DNA from: Lentzea sp033794685
GTDB taxonomy: Bacteria; Actinomycetota; Actinomycetes; Mycobacteriales; Pseudonocardiaceae
Strand: one strand, 5' to 3'
DNA length: 64,000 bases
NCBI GenBank assembly: GCA_033794685.1
Contig: JARAYZ010000003.1
Position 1 is the first letter of the stretch. Each line of letters opens with the position of its first letter. The notes under the pieces are model-generated. The model saw nothing but the letters and a program-made list of their open reading frames with translations, searched no databases and had not been told where the DNA came from. Shown here piece after piece: positions 1-8,021 of the stretch. A program made the translations under genes and the position numbers.

Positions 1-2
1 GC

Positions 3-431
3 GTGCAGCTGCAGGCGTGGGACACCAACCTGTTCCGCACCCTGCGCAAGGCCAAGACCAAGGTCCGGCTCATCGGCCGGCGCCGTCCGTCTGCGTACCT
101 GCTCAACCCGCTGGACATGGAAGCTGCGGACCTGGAGCAGGACGAGGAGGGCCGCTACTACCTGGGCGGCCCGACCGGCGGGTCGGACAACGCCCCGCTG
201 TGGCGTCTGCCGGTGGTCGAGTCGGAGGCCACTCCACAGGGCGTGGGCTGGTGCGGCGACTTCAGCCTGGCGGTGCTGTGGGACCGCGAAGAGTCCTCTG
301 TGGTCGCGACCGACAGCCACGAGAACTACTTCGTGCGCAACCTGATCGCGATCCTCGCCGAGATGCGGGCCGCGTTCGGCATCCTGCAGCCGTCCGCCTT
401 CGTCAAGATCGATCTCAACCCGGCGCCGTGA
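3..431 (+). CDS. Phage major capsid protein, C-terminal part (gene enters from the left)
   Basis: About 140 residues of a HK97-fold major capsid protein, which forms the icosahedral shell of the phage head. The end of the protein shows the conserved capsid signature in which a bulk Phe-Val-Arg-Asn is followed by an Ala-Glu-Met-Arg-Ala helix and a closing Pro-Ser-Ala-Phe-Val strand. The reading frame is open to the left edge, so the start codon is outside the window and the GTG at base 3 is internal. The stop overlaps the GTG of the next gene (GTGA), suggesting coupled translation. Family assignment is by recalled pattern; HK97-type capsids of actinophages end this way. Confidence 0.8.
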   Translation: MQLQAWDTNLFRTLRKAKTKVRLIGRRRPSAYLLNPLDMEAADLEQDEEGRYYLGGPTGGSDNAPLWRLPVVESEATPQGVGWCGDFSLAVLWDREESSVVATDSHENYFVRNLIAILAEMRAAFGILQPSAFVKIDLNPAP

Positions 432-808
432 TCACCGCGGATCGGCGGTGCCGTATCTGCGGCACCGCCGATGCCGCGTGCGGCACGCCCAGCAACACCC
501 CACCAGTGGACGACGGATGGATGGAGGCGGCCGTGGACGGCGGCGAACTGAAGACCTACGAGGTCGACGTGCGAGGCAACAAGACCACGATGCAGCTCAA
601 CGAGCACGACGCCAAGCGGCTCGGGCTCATCCCCGACTCCGACGCGGACAACACCGAGGCCGCCGGTCTCGCCGCCGCAGACGAAAGTGAGAGCGGCACC
701 GAGGCCGACGAGCCGGGCCCGGCCGGTGAGGGCGGTGACGACGCGCTGATCACCAGCGCGAAGGCCCGCAACACCAGCAACAAGTCCCGCACGGCGACCA
801 ACAAGTAG
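428..808 (+). CDS. Phage protein between capsid and head-tail adaptor, Cys-containing N terminus
   Basis: A 126-residue protein starting at a GTG that overlaps the capsid stop. The first 30 residues carry a CRICG...CG motif that could bind zinc. Residues 38-70 form a compact basic segment (KTYEVDVRGNKTT), and the rest is an Asp/Glu/Ala-rich, probably disordered tail ending in Thr/Ser/Lys. A stronger ribosome site (GGAGG) precedes an internal in-frame GTG at 532, so a shorter 92-residue product lacking the Cys motif is possible. The same two-part arrangement is recalled from other actinophage head modules, where the function is unknown. Position between capsid and connector suggests a role in head assembly or completion. 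Confidence 0.7.
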   Translation: MITADRRCRICGTADAACGTPSNTPPVDDGWMEAAVDGGELKTYEVDVRGNKTTMQLNEHDAKRLGLIPDSDADNTEAAGLAAADESESGTEADEPGPAGEGGDDALITSAKARNTSNKSRTATNK

Positions 809-813
809 CCGGC

Positions 814-1362
814 ATGCCTGCCCCCGCGGACCCGGAGCTGCTGGCCGACCCGCAGGAGCTCGCGACGCGGACCGGGCGCGCTGCCGACAACACCGAGTTG
901 CTGGAGCGGTTGCGGTCCGCGTCGCGCAAGATGCGCGGCGACCTGCGCCACCCGGTGCGGCTGGTCGAGAACGACGTGATCGTTCTCGACGGGACGGGCA
1001 CCAGCACGCTGCTGCTGCCCGTCGCCCCGGTCACCACGGTCACATCGGTCAAGGTCAACGGCAGCGCGGTCACCGACTACGAGTGGTCGGCGGACGGCAT
1101 CCTCGAGCGCGCTGCGGGCTGGCCGTACAAGCTGCGGGCGGTCGAAGTCGTGTGCACGCACGGCTACGCGTGGGAGGTGCTGCCACGCGACATCCAGGAC
1201 GCGGTCCTGGACCGCGCGGAGACCGGACTCAACGTCACGGCCGGCCTGCGGTCGATGACCGTGGGCGGCGAGTCTGTCGCCTTCTTCGAAGGCGGCGGCG
1301 TGACTCAGGACTGGCTCGACGTCGTCGCGCGCCACCAGCTCAACAGGGGTGACCAGTCGTGA
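814..1362 (+). CDS. Phage head-tail connector/adaptor protein (gp6-like)
   Basis: A 182-residue protein that would attach to the portal ring and join head to tail. It has the usual adaptor layout: a helical N terminus (residues 1-50), a central beta region with a CTHGY-type strand near residue 110, and a C-terminal helix beginning with an Asp-Ile-Gln-Asp-Ala-Val segment. The length matches actinophage adaptors (about 150-190 residues). It starts at ATG five bases after the previous stop, and its own stop overlaps the next ATG (TGATG). The name rests on recalled family pattern plus gene order. Confidence 0.75.
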   Translation: MPAPADPELLADPQELATRTGRAADNTELLERLRSASRKMRGDLRHPVRLVENDVIVLDGTGTSTLLLPVAPVTTVTSVKVNGSAVTDYEWSADGILERAAGWPYKLRAVEVVCTHGYAWEVLPRDIQDAVLDRAETGLNVTAGLRSMTVGGESVAFFEGGGVTQDWLDVVARHQLNRGDQS

Positions 1363-1706
1363 TGTTCGACCAGGAGTTCACGCGGCTGCGCGCGCCGCTG
1401 GTCGCATCACGCCTGGGCACGAAGGTTCCGGACTGGCCCAATGCGGCCGAGCTCCTCATCGAGGAGGTCTCCGTGCAGCCGAACAAGACCAGCGAGTCCA
1501 CCACCGATGCCCGCGACCAGAACGTCGTCGGCTGGCGCATCCGTTCCCGTGCCGGTGTCGACCTCGACATCAAGGGAAGTGACCGGGTGAAGCTGGAAAA
1601 CGGTGCGGTCTGCGAGGTGATCGGCGAGATCGGGCGCTGGCCACACCCGATCAAGCCGGGCGCGGTGCACCACGTCGAGTTCGACGTGCAGCGAGTGACG
1701 GGCTGA
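1362..1706 (+). CDS. Phage head-closure / head-tail stopper protein
   Basis: A 114-residue, beta-rich protein in the position of the head-closure (stopper) ring that seals the filled capsid. The Val-Gln-Pro-Asn-Lys segment followed by a Gly-Trp-Arg-Ile-Arg-Ser-Arg strand and a Val-Glu-Phe-Asp-Val-Gln end fits this family. The ATG at 1362 overlaps the preceding TGA by one base, which favours it over the GTG three bases upstream. The stop again forms TGATG with the following gene. Assignment depends mainly on order and size. Confidence 0.6.
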   Translation: MFDQEFTRLRAPLVASRLGTKVPDWPNAAELLIEEVSVQPNKTSESTTDARDQNVVGWRIRSRAGVDLDIKGSDRVKLENGAVCEVIGEIGRWPHPIKPGAVHHVEFDVQRVTG

Positions 1707-1981
1707 TGGCGCCCCGATTCCGGCTCTCGCAGCGAAAGTGGCGCGAGATCCAGCAGATGCCGCAGGTCCGTGCCGCTCTCGCTGGCCGGGCCGCGCGGAT
1801 CGCCGCACGCGCCAACCAGATCAACAACGCCGAGGACGTCGACGCGGACATCCACGTCGAGGCCGGTACCCGCCCCCAAGGCCGCGCCTACTCGCGCGTG
1901 GTGTCCACCGACGCCGAAGGCGAGTACGGCAACGAAACAACCCTGCGCCGCCGCGTCCTCGGACGCGCGGCACGCTCCTAG
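1706..1981 (+). CDS. Phage neck / HK97 gp10-like tail completion protein, short form
   Basis: A 91-residue basic protein, rich in Arg and Ala, with an N-terminal Phe-Arg-Leu-Ser segment and a helix (residues 14-40) followed by an Ile-His-Val-Glu-Ala-Gly strand and a Tyr-Ser-Arg-Val-Val strand. Actinophage neck proteins in this slot have the same helix-then-strand layout and a C terminus of Leu-Arg-Arg-Arg-type residues. It is coupled to the head-closure gene by a one-base overlap. It would act at the head-tail junction. The family link is moderate because the protein is short. Confidence 0.6.
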   Translation: MAPRFRLSQRKWREIQQMPQVRAALAGRAARIAARANQINNAEDVDADIHVEAGTRPQGRAYSRVVSTDAEGEYGNETTLRRRVLGRAARS

Positions 1982-1989
1982 GAGGACCC

Positions 1990-2328
1990 ATGTCAGACAC
2001 CGTGGCGATCGAGTGGGTGTTCCACACCGACCACTCCAAGCAGGGCACCCGCGACATCGTCGACAGCCGGCAGGCCTCGGAACTCGTGCGCACCGGCAGG
2101 GCCCGGTACGCGGCCGGGGACACCCCGGCAGCTGACGAGCCTGCTGCCACAGACGAGCCCGCCGCTGCGACGGCCACGCCCAGCGCGGCGGCCATCGAAC
2201 CCGCCACCGCAGACGCGACGGCAGGCGTGACGCCCGCGGCCACCACGACGGCCGTCGTCGAGAAGTCGGCGGCGAGCAAGGCCGCGATGCCGAAGCCCAC
2301 CAAGCCGACCGGCCCCGCGCAGCCGTGA
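1990..2328 (+). CDS. Hypothetical phage protein with Ala/Thr/Pro-rich tail
   Basis: A 112-residue protein not recognised beyond its position. ATG at 1990 is preceded by a strong AGGAGG, which decides the start. Residues 1-38 form a small folded part (WVFHTDHSKQGTRDIVD then an Arg-rich helix). Residues 40-112 are a low-complexity Ala/Thr/Pro/Glu linker ending in Lys/Pro-rich sequence, unlikely to fold. The stop overlaps the next GTG (GTGA). It could be a head decoration or a connector accessory protein; the sequence alone does not say. Confidence 0.65.
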   Translation: MSDTVAIEWVFHTDHSKQGTRDIVDSRQASELVRTGRARYAAGDTPAADEPAATDEPAAATATPSAAAIEPATADATAGVTPAATTTAVVEKSAASKAAMPKPTKPTGPAQP

Positions 2329-2738
2329 CCGTCCTGCCGGACGTCGAGTCCCTGCTGGTGCAGTGGCTGGCCGAACGGCACCCCAACCTCACCGTGGTCA
2401 CCGACCTCGACGGCCTGTTCACCGACGCCACGGTGCCCAAAGTGGTCCAGGTCAACGCCCTTCCCGCCCAAGCGGCACCGCCCGCGTGGAACGGGCCGAC
2501 ACTGCGCTACGAGCAAGACCTCGACGTGGACTTCTACGCCGCGTCCCGCGTCGACGCGCTCGACCTCGCCGTGCTGGTCACCAGCACCGCCATCGAGCTG
2601 CGCAATCAGCTCGGCCAGTTCGGGCACGTCTCGCAGGTGATCGCCCCGCCCGCGACGCGCCGCCCGGACTTCAACCAGTACGTGCGCCGCTACGGCGCCG
2701 TCTGGTCGCTGACGACCCGGCCCGTCCGGACCACCTGA
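2325..2738 (+). CDS. Phage tail terminator protein
   Basis: A 137-residue protein in the tail terminator slot, just before the major tail protein. Tail terminators cap the tail tube and fix its length. Visible features are an N-terminal helix with Val-Glu-Ser-Leu-Leu-Val-Gln-Trp-Leu, a strand with Pro-Lys-Val-Val-Gln-Val, a Val-Asp-Phe-Tyr-Ala strand followed by a helix, and a C-terminal Tyr-Gly-Ala-Val-Trp-Ser-Leu-Thr strand. This alternation is typical of gpU/gp11-like terminators. It starts at GTG overlapping the preceding stop. Confidence comes from both fold pattern and order. Confidence 0.7.
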   Translation: MTVLPDVESLLVQWLAERHPNLTVVTDLDGLFTDATVPKVVQVNALPAQAAPPAWNGPTLRYEQDLDVDFYAASRVDALDLAVLVTSTAIELRNQLGQFGHVSQVIAPPATRRPDFNQYVRRYGAVWSLTTRPVRTT

Positions 2739-2772
2739 CCCCTTCGGCCCGCCAGCCCTTCTGTCCCATTCC

Positions 2773-2796
2773 GGCCCCACACCTCGTGTGCGGGCC
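2773..2796 (+). terminator. Stem-loop in front of the major tail gene (attenuator or processing site)
   Basis: Two 10-base arms (GGCCCCACAC / GTGTGCGGGCC) pair around a three-base loop with one C-C mismatch, followed by a T-rich stretch. It lies in the 82-base gap before the major tail gene. Similar stem-loops in late phage operons reduce read-through or stabilise the downstream message. Function here is inferred. Confidence 0.45.
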
Positions 2797-2820
2797 TTGT
2801 TGTGCTGCGAGGAGAAACCG

Positions 2821-3393
2821 ATGGCGCTCACCGCCGAACTGGCACGTCTGGGTGTGACCGGAGCGCTGCGTGTCGCTCCGATCGGCACGACCCTGCCCGT
2901 AGCGATGGAGGCCTGGCCGACCGGTTACGTCGACCTGGGCTACATCTCCGACGACGGCCTGGTCGAGGGCCGCGACGAGGACCGGCAGGAGTTCGTGCCG
3001 TGGCAGTCCACTTCGCCGATCCGCACCGAGATCACCAAGAGCGTGGTGACGTTCCAGGCGACTCTGTGGGAGTCGAACTGGAACACGATCAGCCTCTACT
3101 ACAAGGTCGACGAGGACGACGTCACCACCAGCGGTGTGGGCGCCGACCAGGTGCTCATCTTCGACGAGAAGGGCAAGCCCAGCAGGGATGTCCGCTCGTT
3201 CGGCATCGACGTCATCGACGGCGTCTACGCGCGCCGCATGCTCGCCCCGTACGCGGAGGTCACCGAGCGCGGCGACATCACCTACAAGTCCGACACGCTG
3301 ATCGGCTACGAGGTGACGATCACCTGCTACCAGGGCCCCGACGGCGTCAGCGTGCGACGGATGTTCAAGGAGGGCTGGACCCTTCCGGCCTGA
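2821..3393 (+). CDS. Phage major tail tube protein
   Basis: A 190-residue protein that would polymerise into the tail tube. ATG at 2821 has a GGAG site eight bases upstream. The sequence has the actinophage tail tube pattern: a Pro-Thr-Gly-Tyr-Val-Asp-Leu-Gly-Tyr-Ile-Ser segment near residues 25-40, a Pro-Ile-Arg-Thr-Glu-Ile stretch, a central beta region with a Ser-Phe-Gly-Ile-Asp-Val-Ile-Asp-Gly strand, and an aromatic C-terminal Glu-Gly-Trp. Length is normal for the family. It sits alone between two stem-loops, as expected for a gene needed in many copies. No defects are visible. Confidence 0.85.
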   Translation: MALTAELARLGVTGALRVAPIGTTLPVAMEAWPTGYVDLGYISDDGLVEGRDEDRQEFVPWQSTSPIRTEITKSVVTFQATLWESNWNTISLYYKVDEDDVTTSGVGADQVLIFDEKGKPSRDVRSFGIDVIDGVYARRMLAPYAEVTERGDITYKSDTLIGYEVTITCYQGPDGVSVRRMFKEGWTLPA

Positions 3394-3427
3394 TCACCTC
3401 CCGAAAGCGGGGGTCGGCGCGGGGCCT

Positions 3428-3467
3428 GGCGGGCCTCCCGTGTCCGGCCCCCTTCTCGTGGCCCGCC
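3428..3467 (+). terminator. Stem-loop after the major tail gene
   Basis: Perfect 8-base arms GGCGGGCC and GGCCCGCC enclose a C/T-rich loop. It lies between the major tail gene and the tail chaperone gene. With the stem-loop at 2773-2796 it brackets the major tail gene. It may stabilise the 3' end or partly terminate. No strong T run follows, so full termination is unlikely. Confidence 0.4.
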
Positions 3468-3494
3468 ATGCCCGCCAGAACCAGGAGCACCACC

Positions 3495-3845
3495 GTGTCC
3501 GAGTACGACCTCGATGCCCTTGTCGCCCAGCACCGCGACGCCACCGGCGGAGACGACCTTGTCTTCACCTTCGGCGGCGAGAAGTTCACGATGCCCAACC
3601 CGGTGCTGGCCGACGACGAGTGGAAAGACGAACTGGCCGAGATCACCTCCGATGTGGTCATGGCCGAGTACGTCCTGGGAGAGCAGTACGACAAGTTCCG
3701 TGAGCTCGGCGGACGCGCCTCCTACATCGCGCTGCTGATGCGCAGCGCACAGGCCGACTTCGTCGACACCGATCCGCGCACGGGCCGCCCTACTCGGCGG
3801 TCGACCTCCTCGCCGGCGCCGAGGAAGCGACCGAAGCGGCGCTGA
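3495..3845 (+). CDS. Tail assembly chaperone (gpG-like)
   Basis: A 116-residue protein expected to bind the tape measure protein during tail assembly. GTG at 3495 has AGGAG ten bases upstream. Residues 1-90 are typical of the first chaperone: an N-terminal Leu-Asp-Ala-Leu-Val helix, a short Phe-Thr-Phe-Gly-Gly-Glu-Lys-Phe strand, then long acidic helices. The last 20 residues in this frame are Arg/Ser/Pro-rich and look like out-of-frame sequence. This fits a gene whose longer product is made by a -1 shift near 3770-3795. See the separate entry for the extension. Confidence 0.75.
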   Translation: MSEYDLDALVAQHRDATGGDDLVFTFGGEKFTMPNPVLADDEWKDELAEITSDVVMAEYVLGEQYDKFRELGGRASYIALLMRSAQADFVDTDPRTGRPTRRSTSSPAPRKRPKRR

Positions 3846-4180
3846 TCGCCGAGTACGGCGGCGACCCGGTCGCCGAGTACTGGCGCGGCGAAATCTCGTT
3901 GCGGCAGCTGCGAGTTCTCATCGAGCAGTTGCCGCCGAACAACGCCCGCGAACGCCACATCAAGGGCCACTCGTGGACAGACCTCGAGTACCTGCTGGCG
4001 ATCACCGCCGATCGCATCGGCGAGAACACCGCCGCCACCGTGAAAGTCGCCGGCGGCAAGTCCCGCGCGCCCAAGCCGCTGCCGCGGCCCGGCAAGCCGG
4101 ACAACCGCATCGGTTCCCGCGGCGATGCCTCCGTCGAGGACGTCGTGGCCTACCTGGACAGCCTCAGCTCTGGGGCCTGA
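3779..4180 (+). CDS. Tail assembly chaperone extension (gpT-like), made by probable -1 frameshift
   Basis: About 130 residues in the -1 frame relative to the preceding gene. No ATG, GTG or TTG lies in frame before 3899, although good coding sequence (an AEYGGDPVAEYWRG segment, then a Leu-Arg-Gln-Leu helix) runs through 3790-3898. The segment therefore most likely continues the first chaperone, giving a GT fusion. It ends in Lys/Pro-rich then Leu-Asp-Ser-Leu residues, as in other actinophage chaperones. There is no perfect X-XXY-YYZ slippery heptamer. The best places for a P-site slip are GGC to GGG at 3782-3785 and CCT to CCC at 3788-3791. The overlap is seen; the frameshift is inferred. Confidence 0.65.
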   Translation, partial: HGPPYSAVDLLAGAEEATEAALIAEYGGDPVAEYWRGEISLRQLRVLIEQLPPNNARERHIKGHSWTDLEYLLAITADRIGENTAATVKVAGGKSRAPKPLPRPGKPDNRIGSRGDASVEDVVAYLDSLSSGA

Positions 4181-4199
4181 CAACGCATCGGGGGCGGGC

Positions 4200-7100
4200 A
4201 TGGTCACGACCACGGATGCGGTGTGGGTCGACGTTCTCCCATCGATGCGCGGGTTCGCCACGCGTCTCGTGCAGGACGCCGCCGGTGCCGGGCGCAAGGC
4301 GGGCAAGTCGGCCGCGTCCGAGTTCGACAAGGCCTCGGCCGGCGCGGGCAAGGGCATGGCCGACTCGGTCGCCAGCCAGCTCAAGCAGGCCCAAGCCGTG
4401 GTGGAGAAGGTCTCCGGTGAGCTGGTCAAGGCCCGCGACCGCGAAGCCGACGCTGCTGGCAAGGTCCGAGTCGCCGAGGCAGCGCTGGAAGCCGTGCGTG
4501 GCAAGGCCAAGGCGACCGACGCGCAGAAGGCGGCGGCCGAGGAACGCCTGGCGACCGCTCAGCGGTCCCTGGCCGCCGCCCAGCGCACCACGACCGGCAC
4601 CACCGCGCGGCTCGACCAGGTCCAGGCCGACGCCGCGGCGCGCACGAAGGTTCTCACCGAGGCGACCGAGCGCGGCGAGTCCGCGATCGTGCGGCTCGGC
4701 GCGTCGCTGCAGCGCGTGGACACCACACGGCTGGACAACGGCGCCCGCGCTGCGACCCGCTTCGGTGTCTCTGCGCTCAAGGCCGCCACTGCGGCGGTCG
4801 CGCTCGGCTCAGCCGCGCCTGGCGTGGCGGGCCTGGCGGTCGCCACGACCCAGGCAGCGGGCGCCGGGGCGCTGCTGCCGGGCGTGTTCCTCGCGGGCGG
4901 CATCGCAGCAGGCGTGCTCAAGCTGGGCCTGTCGGGAGTGTCCGACGCGCTCAAGAACTGGGGTGACGCCGAGAAGTTCGCCGAATCAATCGCGGATCTC
5001 GCCCCTGCGGCACGGGAAACGCTGACCGAGGTACGGGCACTACGCCCTGAGCTGCTCGGGCTGCGCAGCATCGTGCAGCAAGGCCTGTTCGCGGGCAGCG
5101 CCGACGACGTCAAGGCGCTCGCGTCGGTATACCTGCCGCTGCTGCGCCGCGACCTTCCGGCCATCGCCGCCCAGTTCGGTACCGCACGCGATCAGGCCGC
5201 CGGGTTCGCCACGACCGGGCAGACCGTCGCCGACGTGCACTCGATCCTCAACGACACCCGCGGCACCGTCGGGAACCTGACGACCGGATTCGTGCCGCTG
5301 ATCCAGATCGTGCGGGACTTCGGTGCCGTCGGCACCAGCGTGCTCGCCGACGTTACCTCCGGCTTCGGTGGCGCGACCGCCGGGATGGCGGCGTTCATCG
5401 CGGACGCGCGCGCCACCGGCCAGCTCGAGGGCTGGATCCGCAGCGGCCTGGACGTGCTGTCGCAGTTCGGGACCTTGTTCGGCAACGTCTTCGGGCTGAT
5501 CAACACCGTGCTCGCCACGTCGAACCAGCAGGGCGGCGGCGTGCTGGACACTCTCGTCCAGATCACCGGCAGCCTCCTGGCTCTGGTCCAGTCCGCTGAT
5601 GGCGTGCAGGCGCTCGCCGCGTTTTTCGGGGCCGTGCACGGCGTTGTGCAGGCGTTGCTGCCTGGCCTGCAGGCGGTGGCCGGCGCAGTGTTCGCCGCAG
5701 TCGTCGAGGTCGCGCCGCACTTGCGCGGTGTCGCGTCCGCGTTCAGTTCGGTGGTGGCCGCCGTGGCGCCGCTGCTGCCGCTGCTGACGTCGATGGCAGT
5801 GATGGTGCTGCCCCCGCTGGTGTCGCTGATCACCTGGCTCGCTCCGGCGCTGCCCGCCTTGGTCGTCGGGTTCGTCGCCTGGAAGGCCGCACTGATCGGC
5901 TTCAACATCATCGTGACGATCGTGCAGTTCACGCGGGCCTGGGCAGCCGCGCAGTGGGCGCTGTCCGCGGCGATGACTGCCAACCCGATCGGCCTGATCA
6001 TCGCCGGTATCGCCGCGCTCGTCGCAGCGGTCGTGTGGATCGCCACGCAGACCACCTGGTTCCAGGACCTGTGGGCCGTGGTGTGGGGCGCGATCACGAC
6101 CGCCGCCCTGTGGGCGTGGACCAACGGCATCAAGCCCGCGTTCGACGCGATCGTCGCCGCGGCGAAGTGGGTCGGCGACGCCGCCGTGTGGCTGTGGCAG
6201 TCGGTGTTCGTCCCCGCGTGGGAAGGCATCGCGGCTGCCGCGACGTGGCTGTGGGACACCGTGCTGAAGCCCGTTTTCGACGCGATCTCCGTCGGCGTGC
6301 GCGTGCTCGCGGCCGTGCTGATCACGCTGTTCGTCACTCCGGCGGTGCTGGCGTTCAAGCTGTTCGCCGCAGTCGGACTGTGGCTGTGGGACACCGTGCT
6401 CAAGCCCGTGTTCTCGGCGATCGGCGCAGCCGCGACGTGGCTGTGGAGCAGCGTCATCGAGCCGGTCGTGGGCTTCATCGTCGCCCACGTGCGGATGTGG
6501 GCGGACATCTTCACGTGGCTGTGGACCGAGATCCTGTCGCCCGCGTTCTCGGCGATCGGCGCGCTGTTCACGTGGCTGTGGGACAGCGTGATCAGCCCGG
6601 TGATCGGCTTCGTGATCGCCTACGTGCAGGCCTGGGGCGACCTGCTGATGTGGCTGTGGCACAACGTCGCGATCCCGGTGTTCGACGCCATCAGCACCGC
6701 GGTGAACGCCGTCGGTGCCGCGTTCGCCTGGGTGTGGAACAGCCTGATCAAGCCCGCGTGGGATGCGCTCGGCACCGCGATCTCGTGGGTGTGGAACTCC
6801 GTGATCAGCCCGGTGTTCGAGGCGATCAAGTCCGGCGTGCGGATGGTCGGTGAGGCGTTCGACAAGGCTGTGAGCTTCATCGGCGAGGTGTGGAACCGGA
6901 TCAAGTCGATCGTGGCGACACCGGTCAACTTCATCATCGACGTCGTCTACAACGGCGGCATCAAGCCCGTGTGGGACAAGGTCGCGTCGTTCGTCGACCT
7001 CGCCCCGCTGCCCGCCGCCAGCCGCATCAACTTCGCCCACGGTGGCGTGCTGCCCGGCTACGCGCCCGGCGTCGACTCCATCCCGGTGCTCGCCTCACCC

Positions 7101-8012
7101 GGCGAGGGCTGGCTGGTGCCCGAAGCGGTGCGCGGACTCGGACCGGGCTTCATCGGCTGGGCCAACCGGTTCTTCTCCGGGGGCCGCTCGGACGGCGGCA
7201 TGGGCACCGGTGGACCGGTGGGCTTCGCCGCGGGCGGGATCGTGCAGCGCTTCGCCGACGGCGGCATCGTCGGCAACCTGCTCAACTGGACCTCCGGTCT
7301 GGGCCAGGACATCGTCGACCTGTGGCGCAACCCCATCGGCGTGATCAAGAGCAAGATCGGAAGCTCTGGCTGGGCTGACCTGCTGGCCAGGGTCCCGGCG
7401 CAGCTGATCTCCAGTGGCGCTGACTGGCTGTGGGCGAAGATCAAGGGGTTCTTCGGTTTCTCCAGCGACGCCGCCGCCTCCGCCGCTGGCGCGGCAGGCG
7501 GAACGCCGATGGGCTGGCAGCAGATGTGGCAGATCATCAGCGCCCAGTTCGCTGGCGCCACACTGAACTCCGCGTTCCGGCCCGGCGATCCCGGCTACCA
7601 CGGCAAGGGCCGCGCGGTCGACCTCGGCGGCCCGATGGGCGCGATCAACTCGTGGATCGCGTCGGTCTACCCCAACTCGACGCAGCTGATCTACACGCCG
7701 GGTGTGAACCTGCTCAACGGCGCGCCGTTCACCTACGACGGCCCGACTCAGGCCGACCACTTCGACCACGTGCACTGGGCGTTCGACCAGGGCGGCTACC
7801 TGCAGCCCGGCATGCAGCTCGTCTACAACGGCACCGGCGTCCCGGAACCCGTGCTGACCAGCGAGCAGTGGAAGCAGCTGGGCCGGGCCACAGAGTCCGG
7901 TGCCGGACGGGACGGGGCGACGATCAACGTCTATCCCCGGCCTGAGCAGTCCGAAGAGTCCATCGGCATGGCCACCCGCCGCCAGCTCGAGCTCGCACGC
8001 CGCCGCAGGTAA
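4200..8012 (+). CDS. Tape measure protein with C-terminal peptidase-like (M15-type) domain
   Basis: A 1270-residue protein that sets tail length and travels through the tail into the host. Residues 35-165 form an Ala/Lys/Glu coiled coil, and residues 180-290 and 440-600 contain hydrophobic segments. Residues 630-900 carry about ten copies of a Trp-rich unit (WLW..V..P.F.AI). Residues 920-980 hold the Gly-rich HGGVLPGY...SPGEG signature of actinophage tape measures. Residues 1100-1210 resemble a metal-dependent D-Ala-D-Ala peptidase, with YHGKGRAVDL and a closing HFDHVHW motif giving the His/Asp/His ligands. That domain may cut peptidoglycan at infection. ATG at 4200 is chosen because the protein pattern begins there. 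Confidence 0.85.
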   Translation: MVTTTDAVWVDVLPSMRGFATRLVQDAAGAGRKAGKSAASEFDKASAGAGKGMADSVASQLKQAQAVVEKVSGELVKARDREADAAGKVRVAEAALEAVRGKAKATDAQKAAAEERLATAQRSLAAAQRTTTGTTARLDQVQADAAARTKVLTEATERGESAIVRLGASLQRVDTTRLDNGARAATRFGVSALKAATAAVALGSAAPGVAGLAVATTQAAGAGALLPGVFLAGGIAAGVLKLGLSGVSDALKNWGDAEKFAESIADLAPAARETLTEVRALRPELLGLRSIVQQGLFAGSADDVKALASVYLPLLRRDLPAIAAQFGTARDQAAGFATTGQTVADVHSILNDTRGTVGNLTTGFVPLIQIVRDFGAVGTSVLADVTSGFGGATAGMAAFIADARATGQLEGWIRSGLDVLSQFGTLFGNVFGLINTVLATSNQQGGGVLDTLVQITGSLLALVQSADGVQALAAFFGAVHGVVQALLPGLQAVAGAVFAAVVEVAPHLRGVASAFSSVVAAVAPLLPLLTSMAVMVLPPLVSLITWLAPALPALVVGFVAWKAALIGFNIIVTIVQFTRAWAAAQWALSAAMTANPIGLIIAGIAALVAAVVWIATQTTWFQDLWAVVWGAITTAALWAWTNGIKPAFDAIVAAAKWVGDAAVWLWQSVFVPAWEGIAAAATWLWDTVLKPVFDAISVGVRVLAAVLITLFVTPAVLAFKLFAAVGLWLWDTVLKPVFSAIGAAATWLWSSVIEPVVGFIVAHVRMWADIFTWLWTEILSPAFSAIGALFTWLWDSVISPVIGFVIAYVQAWGDLLMWLWHNVAIPVFDAISTAVNAVGAAFAWVWNSLIKPAWDALGTAISWVWNSVISPVFEAIKSGVRMVGEAFDKAVSFIGEVWNRIKSIVATPVNFIIDVVYNGGIKPVWDKVASFVDLAPLPAASRINFAHGGVLPGYAPGVDSIPVLASPGEGWLVPEAVRGLGPGFIGWANRFFSGGRSDGGMGTGGPVGFAAGGIVQRFADGGIVGNLLNWTSGLGQDIVDLWRNPIGVIKSKIGSSGWADLLARVPAQLISSGADWLWAKIKGFFGFSSDAAASAAGAAGGTPMGWQQMWQIISAQFAGATLNSAFRPGDPGYHGKGRAVDLGGPMGAINSWIASVYPNSTQLIYTPGVNLLNGAPFTYDGPTQADHFDHVHWAFDQGGYLQPGMQLVYNGTGVPEPVLTSEQWKQLGRATESGAGRDGATINVYPRPEQSEESIGMATRRQLELARRRR

Positions 8013-8021
8013 GGGGGTGGG

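Noticed and set aside
6100..6990. CRISPR-like spacing of the tape measure repeats
   Set aside because: The repeats are in-frame, degenerate at DNA level and encode a protein pattern; no spacer-repeat array or cas gene is present.
5040..7040. Long minus-strand open frame opposite the tape measure gene
   Set aside because: Sequence is His/Asp/Arg-rich shadow; the plus strand carries the phage protein with repeats and a peptidase motif.
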